DNA of 64,000 nucleotides from Lachancea dasiensis (lineage: Eukaryota > Ascomycota > Saccharomycetes > Saccharomycetales > Saccharomycetaceae). The stretch lies in contig LT598455.1 in the NCBI GenBank assembly GCA_900074725.1, forward strand, positions 373,802-437,801, written 5' to 3'. Positions 38,610 to 49,269 of the stretch are shown piece after piece; positions within the stretch are counted from its first letter, which is position 1; each line of letters starts with the position of its first letter. Under the pieces are notes generated by a model. The model had not been told where the DNA came from and did no database searches. It worked only from the letters and a program-made list of their open reading frames with translations. The position numbers and the translations under genes were made by a program.

Positions 38610-41378
38610 TCACTGCATTTTCTTGAGCTTATCAGCTTCGTGAAGGGCAACGTTACGGAGCAGCACATGACTGATAAACTCTAATAGAAGCATGGTGAGC
38701 GACGACAGAATGGCTAAACAGTAATTCGAAATCGTAACGCCAATGTCCAACCAACTACCTTCGGTTTTCAGTAGATAGAAGAATTGTAGGGAAAGAATAT
38801 CACTGGTACAGATAATCAGGGAGGAAACGCTATAGTCTCTTATCTGCAGCTTTAAATTTAGTATTCCAAGGCCCGTCGACAGTGTGATGAATGGCAAGAT
38901 CAACTTTATCATCAACAATGCACCCATAGGAAATGGATCAAAAACTGGCATCAGCCTGTAAACAGAATCCAGTGAAAATGAAGAAATTGAAGAAACGTTA
39001 CCGGTCCCGAAAAATGCTACCTGGGATAGGAAAAACCCTATCACAGAGACCCGCAGCAGCTGCAGCCAGTTCCGGGGCCCTGCAGTAATATCATTATGCG
39101 ACTTGATTGTGGATTCGACTTCGATCCATTGGACGATATACGCAGTGAAGAGAAAATAAAAGAAGGATTCGAATGAGATGGTCAGAATGATAAAAGAAGG
39201 TGCAAAAGTGAGATATATCACCAGCATTCTGACCTTGTAATCGTTGTTTGGCTTCAAATAATGGCATATTGGCATTCCAACTAAGGATATCACAAATACG
39301 AGCCAACCTGCGATTTGCGAATCTCTTGGCAAACCCTCTCTATTCTGTAAAGATATCACAGACTTGTTTGTAATCGCCAACATAGCAATGATAAGCGTCA
39401 CTTGAAGCAATAAAAGGTTCAAAGTATGGCGCTGAATACTGGTGCGCACAGAATAAATCCCCCAGAGGCCGCTGACAATAATCAGCAGGCCCGCCACATT
39501 GATCTGGCTCAAGCTCTCTGTTTTGACAGCATCAAACAATGTGAAAACAGAGATACACATGCTGGTGAGCATCCAAAGCAGATTTTGACGTACACTTGTA
39601 ACATTGCAAGCGAGCGGATAAAACCCTAAAGCGATAAAGTTCGCAGTGAAGATCCAGCGGTGGAAAAACCCGTAAACGATACTTTCATAAACAGCGAGTA
39701 CTGCCAAAACAACGCCAATTTTTTTGCTCGTGGTAATGCCTTTAAAGAACTCATCAATCCCTTCAATCAAAATAACTCTATTCTTGATTATTTGATTCCA
39801 GAAATATAGTGGGAATAGCAAATACATGTAGAAATTGAATGGAGAGCCTTGATAGTAGAGAACATAATTCAATGCTATTGAAAGAGTACCAAAGGCGGCG
39901 TAGTTGAGAGCGGACCCTTTTAATTTGTACTCTTTGTTCAATATGAACAACCTCAAGAAAAGAATGAACGAGTAAGTGATCCACCCCACGAATCCAAGAG
40001 TCACAATAGACCTGGTAAACTGTCTGTTGTAGGTGGTCAAGTAGTAGAGACCCTCTAGCGTCTTGGTTAACAGTTCCTCAGTTAAATCTATGGCTGCATG
40101 TTCCCAAACTAGTTCTCCCATTGACACTTTATGAATCAGCTCCTCGATTTCTTTCTTGTACTGCGAAGGTGGCTTAATAGCAAAAGGAGGATATTGTTTG
40201 AATGTGAATTGGGACTCAATGACTTCCTGTTCTTTTACTAGGTACTGTTCCAAAATACTCTTGGCGTTGGCGTAAAGTGCCCTCAATTTTTTCTCTTCAG
40301 ATCCATCGATGTATGCCAAAGGTAATTCGCCCACCGAGTTAACGGGATAGTTAGCACCAATGAGATATGACATTAACGATGTTATATCGGCTTGCTTTAC
40401 GTCATTTCTCCGGATATGCGACAAATTCCAGCCTTCAGTATAGTTATCAAAAACAGGTATTTCCATCGTGACAGGCTTGTTAATGCCTGGTCCCCAAGCA
40501 ACTAGCGGAGTTCTCGTGTTGTTTGGATGTCCGTCTCCGTGAGATCCAAAAGCACTCATTCCGTGATCCGCAGTAAAAATGAAAGCAGTTTCCTCATCAC
40601 CGAAAAATTCATGAACTCGTGGGACAAGCTTCTGCAGTTGCTGATCAATGTACTTCACGTTGTCGTAATATTCTGCGGAGTATGGACGGTAAGAATGGCC
40701 AGCTGTATCACAACCTAAAAGATGAAGGAAAAAAACATTGCCAGATTCCATTATGTCTTTGCGCAAATGTGAATTTACACTAGCATTATAAAAAAGATCG
40801 TCCAGCTTGTCAAAGACGAACGCATCTAGTTCGATGGACGATTGTGTAAAGTCTTCGTACTCATGCCCGTACATCCAAGCATCCACCCTATTCGGATCCG
40901 AGGCACCATCCTTGAACATTGGCAAAATATCTGGAGATCCAAAAGAGTACGTGTGCCTTGACTGGTTAAAAAAACTGTCAAAGTCCACAGGGTTCTCTTT
41001 CCAGCCTTTGGTCACCGCACTGACGTCCTCGTAAAAGCCGGCAATCATGGCTACATGACCAGGCCGCGACTCAGTCGGCATTCTGGTATGCGAGACTCCG
41101 TAAGTGGCATTCCGTTCCACCAATGACCTGATGTAAGGCGCCAAGTGCGCAGTTTCCCCCGATATGGGGTGTGTTATTTCGTCGAACGTGGTATCGGCCC
41201 TCAATCCATCTCCCACAATCAGAAACAAACGCTTGGCGGGGGGTTCTTCGGTGCTGCGGAACGGCTTCATGCCATGTACCAGAGGTGACACGAAATAGAT
41301 ATCAAATATCGACCATAGGTAAAAGAAGTGGAAGAGAATACCAACTACCACTAGTAATAGTCGATGTTTGCTCCACAT
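38610..41378 (-). CDS. MCD4: GPI ethanolamine-phosphate transferase 1
   Basis: 922 residues, against 919 in S. cerevisiae. One N-terminal membrane segment (about 7-30) anchors a large lumenal alkaline-phosphatase-like domain. It shows [14 protein letters not shown] (metal Asp57, catalytic Thr near 63), [32 protein letters not shown] and [20 protein letters not shown]. About 14 membrane segments follow from residue 445, and a C-terminal dilysine-type KKMQ suggests ER retention. It adds ethanolamine phosphate to the first mannose of the GPI precursor in the ER. TOH1 in this window is a likely client class. Confidence 0.96.
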   Translation of the reverse strand: MWSKHRLLLVVVGILFHFFYLWSIFDIYFVSPLVHGMKPFRSTEEPPAKRLFLIVGDGLRADTTFDEITHPISGETAHLAPYIRSLVERNATYGVSHTRMPTESRPGHVAMIAGFYEDVSAVTKGWKENPVDFDSFFNQSRHTYSFGSPDILPMFKDGASDPNRVDAWMYGHEYEDFTQSSIELDAFVFDKLDDLFYNASVNSHLRKDIMESGNVFFLHLLGCDTAGHSYRPYSAEYYDNVKYIDQQLQKLVPRVHEFFGDEETAFIFTADHGMSAFGSHGDGHPNNTRTPLVAWGPGINKPVTMEIPVFDNYTEGWNLSHIRRNDVKQADITSLMSYLIGANYPVNSVGELPLAYIDGSEEKKLRALYANAKSILEQYLVKEQEVIESQFTFKQYPPFAIKPPSQYKKEIEELIHKVSMGELVWEHAAIDLTEELLTKTLEGLYYLTTYNRQFTRSIVTLGFVGWITYSFILFLRLFILNKEYKLKGSALNYAAFGTLSIALNYVLYYQGSPFNFYMYLLFPLYFWNQIIKNRVILIEGIDEFFKGITTSKKIGVVLAVLAVYESIVYGFFHRWIFTANFIALGFYPLACNVTSVRQNLLWMLTSMCISVFTLFDAVKTESLSQINVAGLLIIVSGLWGIYSVRTSIQRHTLNLLLLQVTLIIAMLAITNKSVISLQNREGLPRDSQIAGWLVFVISLVGMPICHYLKPNNDYKVRMLVIYLTFAPSFIILTISFESFFYFLFTAYIVQWIEVESTIKSHNDITAGPRNWLQLLRVSVIGFFLSQVAFFGTGNVSSISSFSLDSVYRLMPVFDPFPMGALLMIKLILPFITLSTGLGILNLKLQIRDYSVSSLIICTSDILSLQFFYLLKTEGSWLDIGVTISNYCLAILSSLTMLLLEFISHVLLRNVALHEADKLKKMQ

Positions 41379-41548
41379 ATCCTTTTGATCGTCGACAATT
41401 GCGGTTTATGAGTGCAATACTAGCCCACCTGCGCTCTCTGGATTCTTCACGTAGAACTAATATTTTAAATACCGTGTACGTGGTAAGAACTCGAAATCTG
41501 ACCTTGCGGGACATCGCCATTGACGGCTCATCGCGCATAACACTTTTC

Positions 41549-43303
41549 CTAGGATCCAGAAGTTCTGTGGTATAATGACTTCAGGAATGTAGCATAACTC
41601 TCTGAGACTAGCCTTTGTCGGTTTTGTAGTTCTTGTAATCTTTCACCGAGCTCCATGTCGTATTTTTTTACTTGGAGTAGTATGGCCGTGTTTTCGACGC
41701 GTGCAAGACGTTCGTGGAAAAGGTCGTCAGCAGTTGAACGCCTGAGAAGCGCATCTAATAGCTGGCGTTTGTGTTTAGAGGCCCTATCTTGAAAATCTTT
41801 CACCATTTCTGTTGTGTGCAGAATTTCTTGCTTGTCCATGACATTAGCGTGCAAGCTGGGGATGGTGGGTAACGGGATTCCAACAAGAGTGGCATCTAGA
41901 CCTAGCTCTCGAAAAGAGAGCTGCTCCACCTTATATATACGTGGTAATGGCTCGTTAACGGGTCGTGAGAGACTCTGTGGCTCAGACCCACGAGCCGCGA
42001 ATTCAGATTGAGATGTTTTCCCCCGCTGTATGGATACCCTTTTCACCGTTTGGTCCGTATGAGCAGATTTGGCCCTCTTGACACGCACGTCATCCAGCGT
42101 ATCACTGACCTGGCGCATATCAAAAAACATATCATCGTTTGGAAGGACGTTCTCCAGCTCGCTCAGTCTGATAGCTTCGGGTGAGCCTAGGGCTGACGGA
42201 TTTATAGAGGGTCCATCGACGGCAACGGATCTTTTTTGAGGAATTGACTGCTGTCGCGTCTCTTGCGAATCAGGAGTTGTATTATTTTGCAAGTGTCCTC
42301 GAGTTTCAGCGTTTGATACACGTCCATTTGCCGGCTCCTGGTCAACGACAGTAGCGCTGGTGGTCTTTTTTGAAGCATTTGTCTCAACTTGAACCTTATT
42401 GAGGTTTTCGACAATATTTCTGATATCTTGTAGCGTTTCTACACTGGAATTTGTCTGCTGTTTGATGGGTGACGTAGATCTGCGACTGCGTTCCTTATCT
42501 TGATAGGCCGATCGCGCGTAATGCCGCTGATGTTGGTTCATAAATGGTGACAGTGGGGGCTCTTGGTTATCTGTGTCCGTCAGTTTATCACCATTTAGCT
42601 TTGATCGTTTCCCTCTAGAAAATGTAGCGAGCAAATCTTGGTTATCATCATGAGAGTCCACGCTCGTGGCGGGAAACCTAGAGCTGTAAGTCGAACCTCG
42701 TATTTTGGATTCATCTGCGGCTGGTTTCGTAGTTACGGGTCGCTGATGTTGGTAACTTTTAGCTTTGAAAGGTTTGTCTCGGTTGGGTGTATGTGACCCT
42801 TTAGAGGAAGGACTGTTTTGCACAGTATCATCCCCGATCCCAAAGCCATAGGGCTGTTGCTCATAGGGCTTATTTCGTCTCTGGAAAGATGTTTGTGGCC
42901 CAGGTTTGGGTGGGGCCACCGGTGAGGTGGCCCTCGCAGAGCTCGACCGAGGCACGATTTTTTGGGGAGAAACTTTGGCCGGCTTTTTGGGGCTCTGCGA
43001 TGTTATGGTTGACTTCTCCACTAGTGTAGAGAGCCTACAGGCCTTGGGCACATAGGTGTGAAGGCCCTTGGATATAAGCTTGATGTTGTAGTCTCGTTTC
43101 TTCTCCTTGTCGGTGAGGACAGACTGTGCGTGTGATACGAGCTTGAACAATTCCGCTGCACTTTTGGATTTATTTTTATCTGGATGAATAGCCATAGCTA
43201 TCCTTCTGTATGCTTTTTTGATCTGCGAATCTGAGGCATCGGTTGTAAGTCCCAATACGGAATAGTATGTTGTTTGGTCAATCCATACTTCGTCAGTGAC
43301 CAT
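41549..43303 (-). CDS. JJJ2: J-domain protein Jjj2
   Basis: 584 residues from the ATG at 43303, against 583 in S. cerevisiae. The frame is open to a GTG upstream, but homology starts with MVTDEVWIDQTTYYSVLGL. The J domain (about 11-75) carries the HPD motif at 40-42. The conserved stretch NKPYEQQPYGFG, near 150, is diagnostic for the family. The rest is long, Ser/Lys-rich and disordered, with a coiled-coil-like end. It is an Hsp70 co-chaperone of unknown client. Only 170 bp separate its stop from the MCD4 start, so the MCD4 promoter is short. Confidence 0.9.
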   Translation of the reverse strand: MVTDEVWIDQTTYYSVLGLTTDASDSQIKKAYRRIAMAIHPDKNKSKSAAELFKLVSHAQSVLTDKEKKRDYNIKLISKGLHTYVPKACRLSTLVEKSTITSQSPKKPAKVSPQKIVPRSSSARATSPVAPPKPGPQTSFQRRNKPYEQQPYGFGIGDDTVQNSPSSKGSHTPNRDKPFKAKSYQHQRPVTTKPAADESKIRGSTYSSRFPATSVDSHDDNQDLLATFSRGKRSKLNGDKLTDTDNQEPPLSPFMNQHQRHYARSAYQDKERSRRSTSPIKQQTNSSVETLQDIRNIVENLNKVQVETNASKKTTSATVVDQEPANGRVSNAETRGHLQNNTTPDSQETRQQSIPQKRSVAVDGPSINPSALGSPEAIRLSELENVLPNDDMFFDMRQVSDTLDDVRVKRAKSAHTDQTVKRVSIQRGKTSQSEFAARGSEPQSLSRPVNEPLPRIYKVEQLSFRELGLDATLVGIPLPTIPSLHANVMDKQEILHTTEMVKDFQDRASKHKRQLLDALLRRSTADDLFHERLARVENTAILLQVKKYDMELGERLQELQNRQRLVSESYATFLKSLYHRTSGS

Positions 43304-43653
43304 ATTTGCTATGTCGCAGTTGGAGTGGGAGGTCAGTGTCACAAGGAAATGGTGTTTTGTCAGGTAGTAAGCTTGTCAATCTTACAGGTCATCGCTATCG
43401 TCGCTATCATCTAAGTCAATTGTAAACATCTCAAAGTATGGAAACCAGGTAGCAGTACTTTCCCCCCCCTTGGGAATCGAACACAGACCGTTTGGCTTGA
43501 AATGTGTCTCCCTTACCGCTCGTCTAAGAGTAGGTCATTTCCCAAATCCCGCAGTCTGAAATTCGAGCGGGTCGCCACGAAAAAATGCCAGAAGCGTGAT
43601 CTCCAGTCAATTTGATCGTGTGAACAATTCAAAAAATAAATGTAAATGATTAA
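43304..43653. other. JJJ2 promoter region
   Basis: These 350 bp lie between JJJ2 and tRNA-Glu. Apart from the tRNA-like relic listed separately, nothing was recognised. Confidence 0.5.
43466..43545 (-). pseudogene. Degenerate tRNA-like sequence (possibly tRNA-Leu)
   Basis: The minus strand has near-matches to both internal promoter boxes: TAGACGAGCGG (A box, 43516-43526) and TGTTCGATTCC (B box). A TTTCAAG anticodon-loop-like piece sits between them. The T stem does not pair and no acceptor stem forms. It lies about 110 bp beyond the 3' end of tRNA-Glu, so a relic tRNA-Leu(CAA) is possible. Confidence 0.3.
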
Positions 43654-43725
43654 CTCCGATACCGGGAATCGAACCCGGGTTTCCACGGTGAGAGCGTGAT
43701 GTGATAGCCCCTACACTATATCGGA
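43654..43725 (-). tRNA. tRNA-Glu(CTC)
   Basis: 72 nt that fold as a full cloverleaf. The acceptor TCCGATA pairs with TATCGGA and is followed by discriminator G. The anticodon loop is CTCTCAC, giving anticodon CTC. The T arm is CCGGG-TTCGATT-CCCGG. There is no intron. It differs from the usual yeast Glu(TTC) tRNA mainly in the anticodon and T stem. Confidence 0.95.
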
Positions 43726-44248
43726 TACTAGTTGTGAGAAATGATTATACACTTGCTGTATATACTGCGCTTTTTGTCATGTGTTAAGGTCAACTATCGT
43801 ATTCTTGAGCACTCGCTTCGTGTGGTTGCCTCAAATCAGCTCTGTTTTTGAATCGGCAATCACGTCAACTAAAGCCCTTTCTCCTCCGCTTTTTTTTCAT
43901 TTTTCAGTTAATGTTTGTGCCCATTGGAACATCCTTAGCCTCAAATTCCTGATCCTCCATCGCACCCACCGTGACACCAATAACCTAGACAAAACACTCA
44001 AACACAATGCCGTCCGTGGACACATACCGATGTGAATATAACTAGACTAATTCAAAACTTCGGGTGGAATTCAGATGTTTTTTATTACACTCCCCCGCAT
44101 TTAATTTCCGAGCGACACTAAACGGTACGTAAACACCCTAGAAAATTTCTAATAACAAAGTAAGTAGTTTGAAAGGGCGACAGTGTTCTGCTCTTCGCAT
44201 GTATCTCTACTAGAAATTTTTGAACACAGCTCTTCAAGTGCAAAGGTC
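43726..44248. other. Intergenic region tRNA-Glu to FMP33
   Basis: These 523 bp hold no recognised gene. Short open frames (for example 43781-44035) have no similarity. A pyrimidine-rich stretch with a T run lies near 43880-43900. Confidence 0.5.
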
Positions 44249-44650
44249 ATGGGTTTGTTCACCGGGCAGAGAATACCTTTTCAGGCCTCTAAACGCAACG
44301 TCTTCTCTAACTTGACAATCAACTCACTTTTCGGACTAGGCATATATCTTTTATACAAGGACCACCAGCTCAAAGAAGCGAAGAAAATTGATCCACCCCG
44401 ACTTCCCGATCCTGGTACCATGCCTATATCCTCAGGCAGTAAAGTAACACAGGCGATTTCAAATCTGTCATACCGAGAGCTTTCTTTTATCGTGGTGGGT
44501 TTCGGTTTTACAATGCAATTGGCGAATATGGCACACATATCTTTTGGGAGGCAGTCATCTTTATACAAACTAGGTGTCGCGTCTGTTATTCTGTACCTCC
44601 CACTGACTTCCTATTTGTATAGCTCACGCATACAAACAAACGGAAGTTGA
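44249..44650 (+). CDS. FMP33: Putative mitochondrial membrane protein Fmp33
   Basis: 133 residues from the ATG at 44249, against about 180 in S. cerevisiae. The frame is open to a GTG upstream. A basic start (about 1-25) resembles a mitochondrial targeting signal. Three hydrophobic segments follow, near 28-40, 76-95 and 107-125. The call rests largely on location between JJJ2 (YJL162C) and the first PIR gene (YJL160C position) and on size class. The sequence itself gives no function. Confidence 0.6.
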   Translation: MGLFTGQRIPFQASKRNVFSNLTINSLFGLGIYLLYKDHQLKEAKKIDPPRLPDPGTMPISSGSKVTQAISNLSYRELSFIVVGFGFTMQLANMAHISFGRQSSLYKLGVASVILYLPLTSYLYSSRIQTNGS

Positions 44651-44942
44651 GAGGGCAAGGAACGAGCTCTGGGTTTGGGCGTCAGACGCGGATGTGTAGT
44701 TAATGCAATGGATGTCAACATAGTAATAAAGCGTTTAATAACGGAACTAATATACATAATACGGAATAGAAAAGGCTCCTCCTCAAACCTTGGAGCTCTA
44801 ACCTTAATGCCCCGTTGTGGGAACATTACGAACTAAGTTATCGATTCATTGAACGAAGTTTTGCGGAAATAGAATTGATCGTGACGATTTCGTGAACTAG
44901 CGACTAAGCAAATAGCCGGCGTGTGGTGCTGATTAATTTGCT

Positions 44943-45965
44943 TTAACAGTCGATTAGCTCAATGACTTCCAAGTGGACTGGGGAGCATTGAGCACCGATG
45001 GATTCGTCGTACAAGTTGTAAAAGGTACCAGATAGACATTGGTAGAAAACATCGTGTTCACCAACGGCCAAGTTACCCTCTGGGGTGATACTCCAGCCAG
45101 CAGCGTAGATGGCACCGGCTTGTGGAGGAGGACCGTCGAATTGGAATTGTCTGTTGGCCACGATGGAGCCGATTCTTCCCTTGGAGTCCTTCAACACACT
45201 CTTTTCCAGGGTCATGGATAGAGAACCGTCGGCTTTGCAGGAGACAGCCTTGACAAAGGCGTCGGCGTCGGAGCTGGAGGCTGGGGATGTGGAAGAAGAG
45301 GTGGTGGCTTGGATTTGGCCGTCAGTGATTTGAGAGGCGGCTGGCACAGTGCTAGTGGAGTTGTTGGCTTGGATCTGACCGTCACCGATTTGAGAGATGG
45401 CAGCAGCGGATGGCTTCAAGGTGGTGGTGGTAGCTTGGATTTGACCGTCGCCAATTTGAGAGATGGCAGCAGCAGAGCTCTTGGCGGAAGTGGTGGCGGT
45501 GGTGGCTTGGATTTGACCGTCACCGATTTGAGAAATGGCAGCAGCGGTGCTCTTGGCTGGGGCAGTAGAAGTGGTAGCTTGGATTTGGCCATCACCGATC
45601 TGCGAGATGGCAGCAGCAGTAGACTTCTTGGCAGAAGCAGTAGAAGTGGTAGCCTGGATTTGGCCATCACCGATCTGCGAGATGGCAGCAGCGGTGCTCT
45701 TGGTGGCAGTGGTGGCCTGGATCTGACCGTCACCGATCTGGGAGATAGCGTCTCTCTTGGCCATGGTGGAGGCGGTAGCAGCGCTCAAAGTCGACACAGA
45801 CGAGGTGACTGGCTTGACAGCAATTCCGAAAGTCTCGGCGTACGCAGTCTTACCACCCTTGTAGGTGGCAGAGGGAGTCAAGGTGGTCCATGGCTCGGAC
45901 TCAGTGACAGCGGCGGAGACAGAGGCAGCTAGGGCAGCAGCCAAAACGGTAGACTTGTATTGCAT
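44943..45965 (-). CDS. PIR cell-wall protein, copy 1 (PIR5 position)
   Basis: 340 residues. It has a signal peptide (1-18), a short propeptide and a Kex2 site KR at 70-71. Seven PIR repeats of the SQIGDGQIQ type follow. Then come a Ser/Thr linker and the conserved four-Cys C-terminal domain (from VKAVSC to the final ELIDC). The Gln of each repeat forms an alkali-sensitive ester to beta-1,3-glucan. The arrangement minus/plus/minus of three PIR genes equals YJL160C-YJL159W-YJL158C. The coding region is an almost exact inverted copy of the next PIR gene. A TATATATA box lies at 46073-46080. Confidence 0.93.
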   Translation of the reverse strand: MQYKSTVLAAALAASVSAAVTESEPWTTLTPSATYKGGKTAYAETFGIAVKPVTSSVSTLSAATASTMAKRDAISQIGDGQIQATTATKSTAAAISQIGDGQIQATTSTASAKKSTAAAISQIGDGQIQATTSTAPAKSTAAAISQIGDGQIQATTATTSAKSSAAAISQIGDGQIQATTTTLKPSAAAISQIGDGQIQANNSTSTVPAASQITDGQIQATTSSSTSPASSSDADAFVKAVSCKADGSLSMTLEKSVLKDSKGRIGSIVANRQFQFDGPPPQAGAIYAAGWSITPEGNLAVGEHDVFYQCLSGTFYNLYDESIGAQCSPVHLEVIELIDC

Positions 45966-46072
45966 GTGTGGCGGAGGAGTTGGGATGTGTAGCGATCTGG
46001 TAACAGAATTCTATAGTGTTGTGAGAGAAACTGAAACCTACCAGATACATCTTTCACCGGATCAGACGTCGC

Positions 46073-46080
46073 TATATATA
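46073..46080 (-). promoter_or_regulatory. TATA box of PIR copy 1
   Basis: TATATATA lies about 108 bp upstream of the ATG at 45965 on the minus strand. Confidence 0.45.
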
Positions 46081-47253
46081 CTAGAGGCGGAAACTGAGAT
46101 GGCTTTGATCCAATATACCTGCTACTCTACTTTTTTGATCTAGATTCTACTGGGGTGCGCAGATCGATGGAGACCGCGGCAACAGTGGTACGGGGCTTGC
46201 TCCTGCCAGGAATGTAGGCTCTAAGCATAGATTGATTGTCCGCTGCGCTTGTCACCTTTTCATTTTGGAAGCCAGCCATGTCTATTAAAGTGGTTCATGT
46301 ATTGTTAAATTGGGCTGGCAGAGTGGACTTCGTCGCAAACGATACACAAACCGGACCACGCTTCGCCTCACTTCTGCGCAGCTGGCACCGGCGACTGGAT
46401 GGTATGCCGCTGGGTTGCGAGCTATATTGACCCCGGCGCCCGCCTCGGGGCCCTCCTCGCCCTCGCCCGACTGCGCTGTCGCTCATCACGTGACACGCGC
46501 CTCCACTGCTCCCACTCACTCGCCCGTCCGTTTCTCGCGCTCGCCCGCTACTCGACCACCCGCCTCGTGCCTCTCGTTCCTGGCCCCGCCTCTTCCGGTT
46601 CCGCTCTCATTTCGCCACTCACGCCTTTTTTTTTTTCACTATGGGTTTGCCCGCCCTCTTCATTTTTTTCGCCCTCTGCTAGATTGGCCAACCAGCACTG
46701 CCGTTATAGAAACCGAAGCTGTCACCAAGACAAAGTGTCAAAATCAAGATCAAGCGCAGGAAATCAACTGGTGGGTGCATTGCATGCGATTGTGTTACTC
46801 GATCATCATACCGAAAAAAGCCTCTATCAGCTTCCGCTGAGTGATACACGGGAAATTTTTTAATGGCTCCGCACGCACGCCACGTTACTGCTGACACACA
46901 CGCACACACGAGTGCGTGCGACAAGGATAACGAACAATGTGCGTTTGTATGTGCCTTGCTTGCTACGCACACCAGCTTTTGTCGCCCTAACGCGAGGATA
47001 ATAAAATGGGCTTTGTCTAAAATAGGACATCTAACGAAGTGACAAGTTTAGCCCGATAAGGTTAACAGATGGGATGGGATCAGTCAGGCAGGAGAGGAAA
47101 GTTTTTTTTAGAAACCGAGGGCCATTTTGCGCGTTAGGTTGGGTGGAAGTGTGGCCCGTTTGCCGTCTTCGGGAAATTGATTGATCCGGCAACTAACCAG
47201 CACAGTGGGATAAAAAAAGATGTGGTGAGTGGGATGAGGGCGGAATCAAATCG

Positions 47254-47261
47254 TATATAAG
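47254..47261 (+). promoter_or_regulatory. TATA box of PIR copy 2
   Basis: TATATAAG fits TATAWAWR and lies 122 bp upstream of the ATG at 47383. Confidence 0.5.
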
Positions 47262-47382
47262 GCAGCGCGTTGGGGGTTTGATTTGGATCTCAGTTTAATC
47301 CTTTTTTTTAGTTTCTCAGAAACCAGATCCAAGCGACTGCAATCGTTACACATCTTTCAAGCCTTTGTTTCTTCCGCCACAC

Positions 47383-48626
47383 ATGCAATACAAGTCTACC
47401 GTTTTGGCTGCTGCCCTAGCTGCCTCTGTCTCCGCCGCTGTCACTGAGTCCGAGCCATGGACCACTTTGACTCCCTCTGCCACCTACAAGGGTGGTAAGA
47501 CTGCGTACGCCGAGACTTTCGGAATTGCTGTCAAGCCAGTCACCTCGTCTGTGTCGACTTTGAGCGCTGCTACCGCCTCCACCATGGCCAAGAGAGACGC
47601 TATCTCCCAGATCGGTGACGGTCAGATCCAGGCCACCACTGCCACCAAGAGCACCGCTGCTGCCATCTCGCAGATCGGTGATGGCCAAATCCAGGCTACC
47701 ACTTCTACTGCTTCTGCCAAGAAGTCTACTGCTGCTGCCATCTCGCAGATCGGTGATGGCCAAATCCAAGCTACTACTTCTNNNNNNNNNNNNNNNNNNN
47801 NNNNNNNNNNNNNNNNNNNNNNNNNNNNNNNNNNNNNNNNNNNNNNNNNNNNNNNNNNNNNNNNNNNNNNNNNNNNNNNNNNNNNNNNNNNNNNNNNNNN
47901 NNNNNNNNNNNNNNNNNNNNNNNNNNNNNNNNNNNNNNNNNNNNNNNNNNNNNNNNNNNNNNNNNNNNNNNNNNNNNNNNNNNNNNNNNNNNNNNNNNNN
48001 NNNNNNNNNNNNNNNNNNGCACCGCTGCTGCCATTTCTCAAATCGGTGACGGTCAAATCCAAGCCACCACCGCCACCACTTCCGCCAAGAGCTCTGCTGC
48101 TGCCATCTCTCAAATTGGCGACGGTCAAATCCAAGCTACCACCACCACCTTGAAGCCATCCGCTGCTGCCATCTCTCAAATCGGTGACGGTCAGATCCAA
48201 GCCAACAACTCCACTAGCACTGTGCCAGCCGCCTCTCAAATCACTGACGGCCAAATCCAAGCCACCACCTCTTCTTCCACATCCCCAGCCTCCAGCTCCG
48301 ACGCCGACGCCTTTGTCAAGGCTGTCTCCTGCAAAGCCGACGGTTCTCTATCCATGACCCTGGAAAAGAGTGTGTTGAAGGACTCCAAGGGAAGAATCGG
48401 CTCCATCGTGGCCAACAGACAATTCCAATTCGACGGTCCTCCTCCACAAGCCGGTGCCATCTACGCTGCTGGCTGGAGTATCACCCCAGAGGGTAACTTG
48501 GCCGTTGGTGAACACGATGTTTTCTACCAATGTCTATCTGGTACCTTTTACAACTTGTACGACGAATCCATCGGTGCTCAATGCTCCCCAGTCCACTTGG
48601 AAGTCATTGAGCTAATCGACTGTTAA
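47383..48626 (+). CDS. PIR cell-wall protein, copy 2 (HSP150 position), interrupted by assembly gap
   Basis: The ATG at 47383 starts the same signal peptide, Kex2 site and first repeats as copy 1. Sequence is then lost in 237 N (47782-48018). The last repeats and four-Cys C-terminal domain resume to the stop at 48626. The two halves are in different frames across the gap as drawn. The true gap length must be 1 modulo 3 to join them, so 237 is only an estimate. In copy 1 the equivalent stretch is 16 nt, so copy 2 either carries extra repeats or the gap is artificial. The gene is not a pseudogene on present evidence. Confidence 0.88.
47782..48018. other. Assembly gap (237 N)
   Basis: A run of N lies inside the PIR repeat array of copy 2. 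It lies in a tandem repeat within a large inverted repeat, where assemblers typically fail. Confidence 0.99.
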
Positions 48627-49197
48627 ATTAGCGAGTCTCCAGAAAACTAAAAAAAGTTACGAAAAACTAAAGATTAATTTCAACTGCATCTCCACACTCC
48701 TTTATTTTCGTTCAATGCATTTCTCCACTCCAATCGACGTTCCCTCTGCATCCTTCAAAACAATTGACAATTTACGTTGTTGAAGCATCAATTTAGCATT
48801 CGAGTTCTTTCAACTATACAAATTTGACGTTTCTCATTACGATCTCGCTTGTTGCACGCCAGATGTGCCCGGGCAGTTTCTTTCGGTGATTCCACCGGAT
48901 AGGTTCTTCAGTGGGAGTAGAATTATCACCACCACAAATGGTGAAATAAAACTGATCCCACCACCGTATACTTAATTAATTTTATACAGCAAATTAATAC
49001 AAAATACATTCATTATTCAAATGGCTTTCGCACATTCGATATCCTTCCATGTCGCAGCTTATTTCCCACGTTGTGTATGTCAGTATTGTAGGAGACAACG
49101 CGTGCTTGCAGACTTCGTGTATTCATGTCACAAGGCTTTACTTCTAATGGCTCCAAGCCAAGGTAGTCAACGCGAGTGATAAAGTAAAAAAATTTCA
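48627..49197. other. Intergenic region PIR copy 2 to tRNA-Cys
   Basis: 571 bp with the 3' flank of the PIR gene and no recognised gene. AT-rich, nothing further seen. Confidence 0.5.
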
Positions 49198-49269
49198 AGC
49201 TTGCACTCAGGTTCGAACTAAGGACCAACAGATTTGCAATCTGCTGCGCTACCACTGCGCCATACAAGC
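49198..49269 (-). tRNA. tRNA-Cys(GCA)
   Basis: 72 nt in a full cloverleaf, almost identical to the S. cerevisiae tRNA-Cys. The acceptor GCTTGTA pairs with TGCAAGC (one G-T pair). The D arm is GGCGCAGTGGTAGCGC. The anticodon loop is TTGCAAA with GCA. The T arm is CTTAG-TTCGAAC-CTGAG. No intron is present. Confidence 0.96.

Larger units (their letters stand above)
45966..47382. other. Shared divergent promoter region of the inverted PIR pair
   Basis: These 1.42 kb separate the PIR copies. TATA boxes lie about 110-130 bp before each ATG. The middle (about 46430-46680) is GC-rich with C and T strongly favoured on the + strand, and includes ATCACGTG (Cbf1-type) near 46489. A purine-pyrimidine CACACGCACACACG stretch lies near 46895. 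A 176-codon open frame here looks like a composition artefact. Confidence 0.6.

Noticed and set aside
45309-45932. Long antisense open frame across PIR copy 1 (and its twin across copy 2)
   Set aside because: The PIR repeat codons happen to lack antisense stops. The frame mirrors the repeats and has no independent start context or similarity.
46489-46600. Centromere beginning with ATCACGTG (CDEI-like)
   Set aside because: The following sequence is GC-rich instead of the required AT-rich CDEII, and no CDEIII-like TGTTT-CCGAAA element follows.
46310-46840. 176-codon open frame between the inverted PIR genes
   Set aside because: It follows the GC-rich, pyrimidine-biased island, is Pro/Ser/Arg-rich by composition and resembles no family. 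A parallel frame of similar length exists in another phase.
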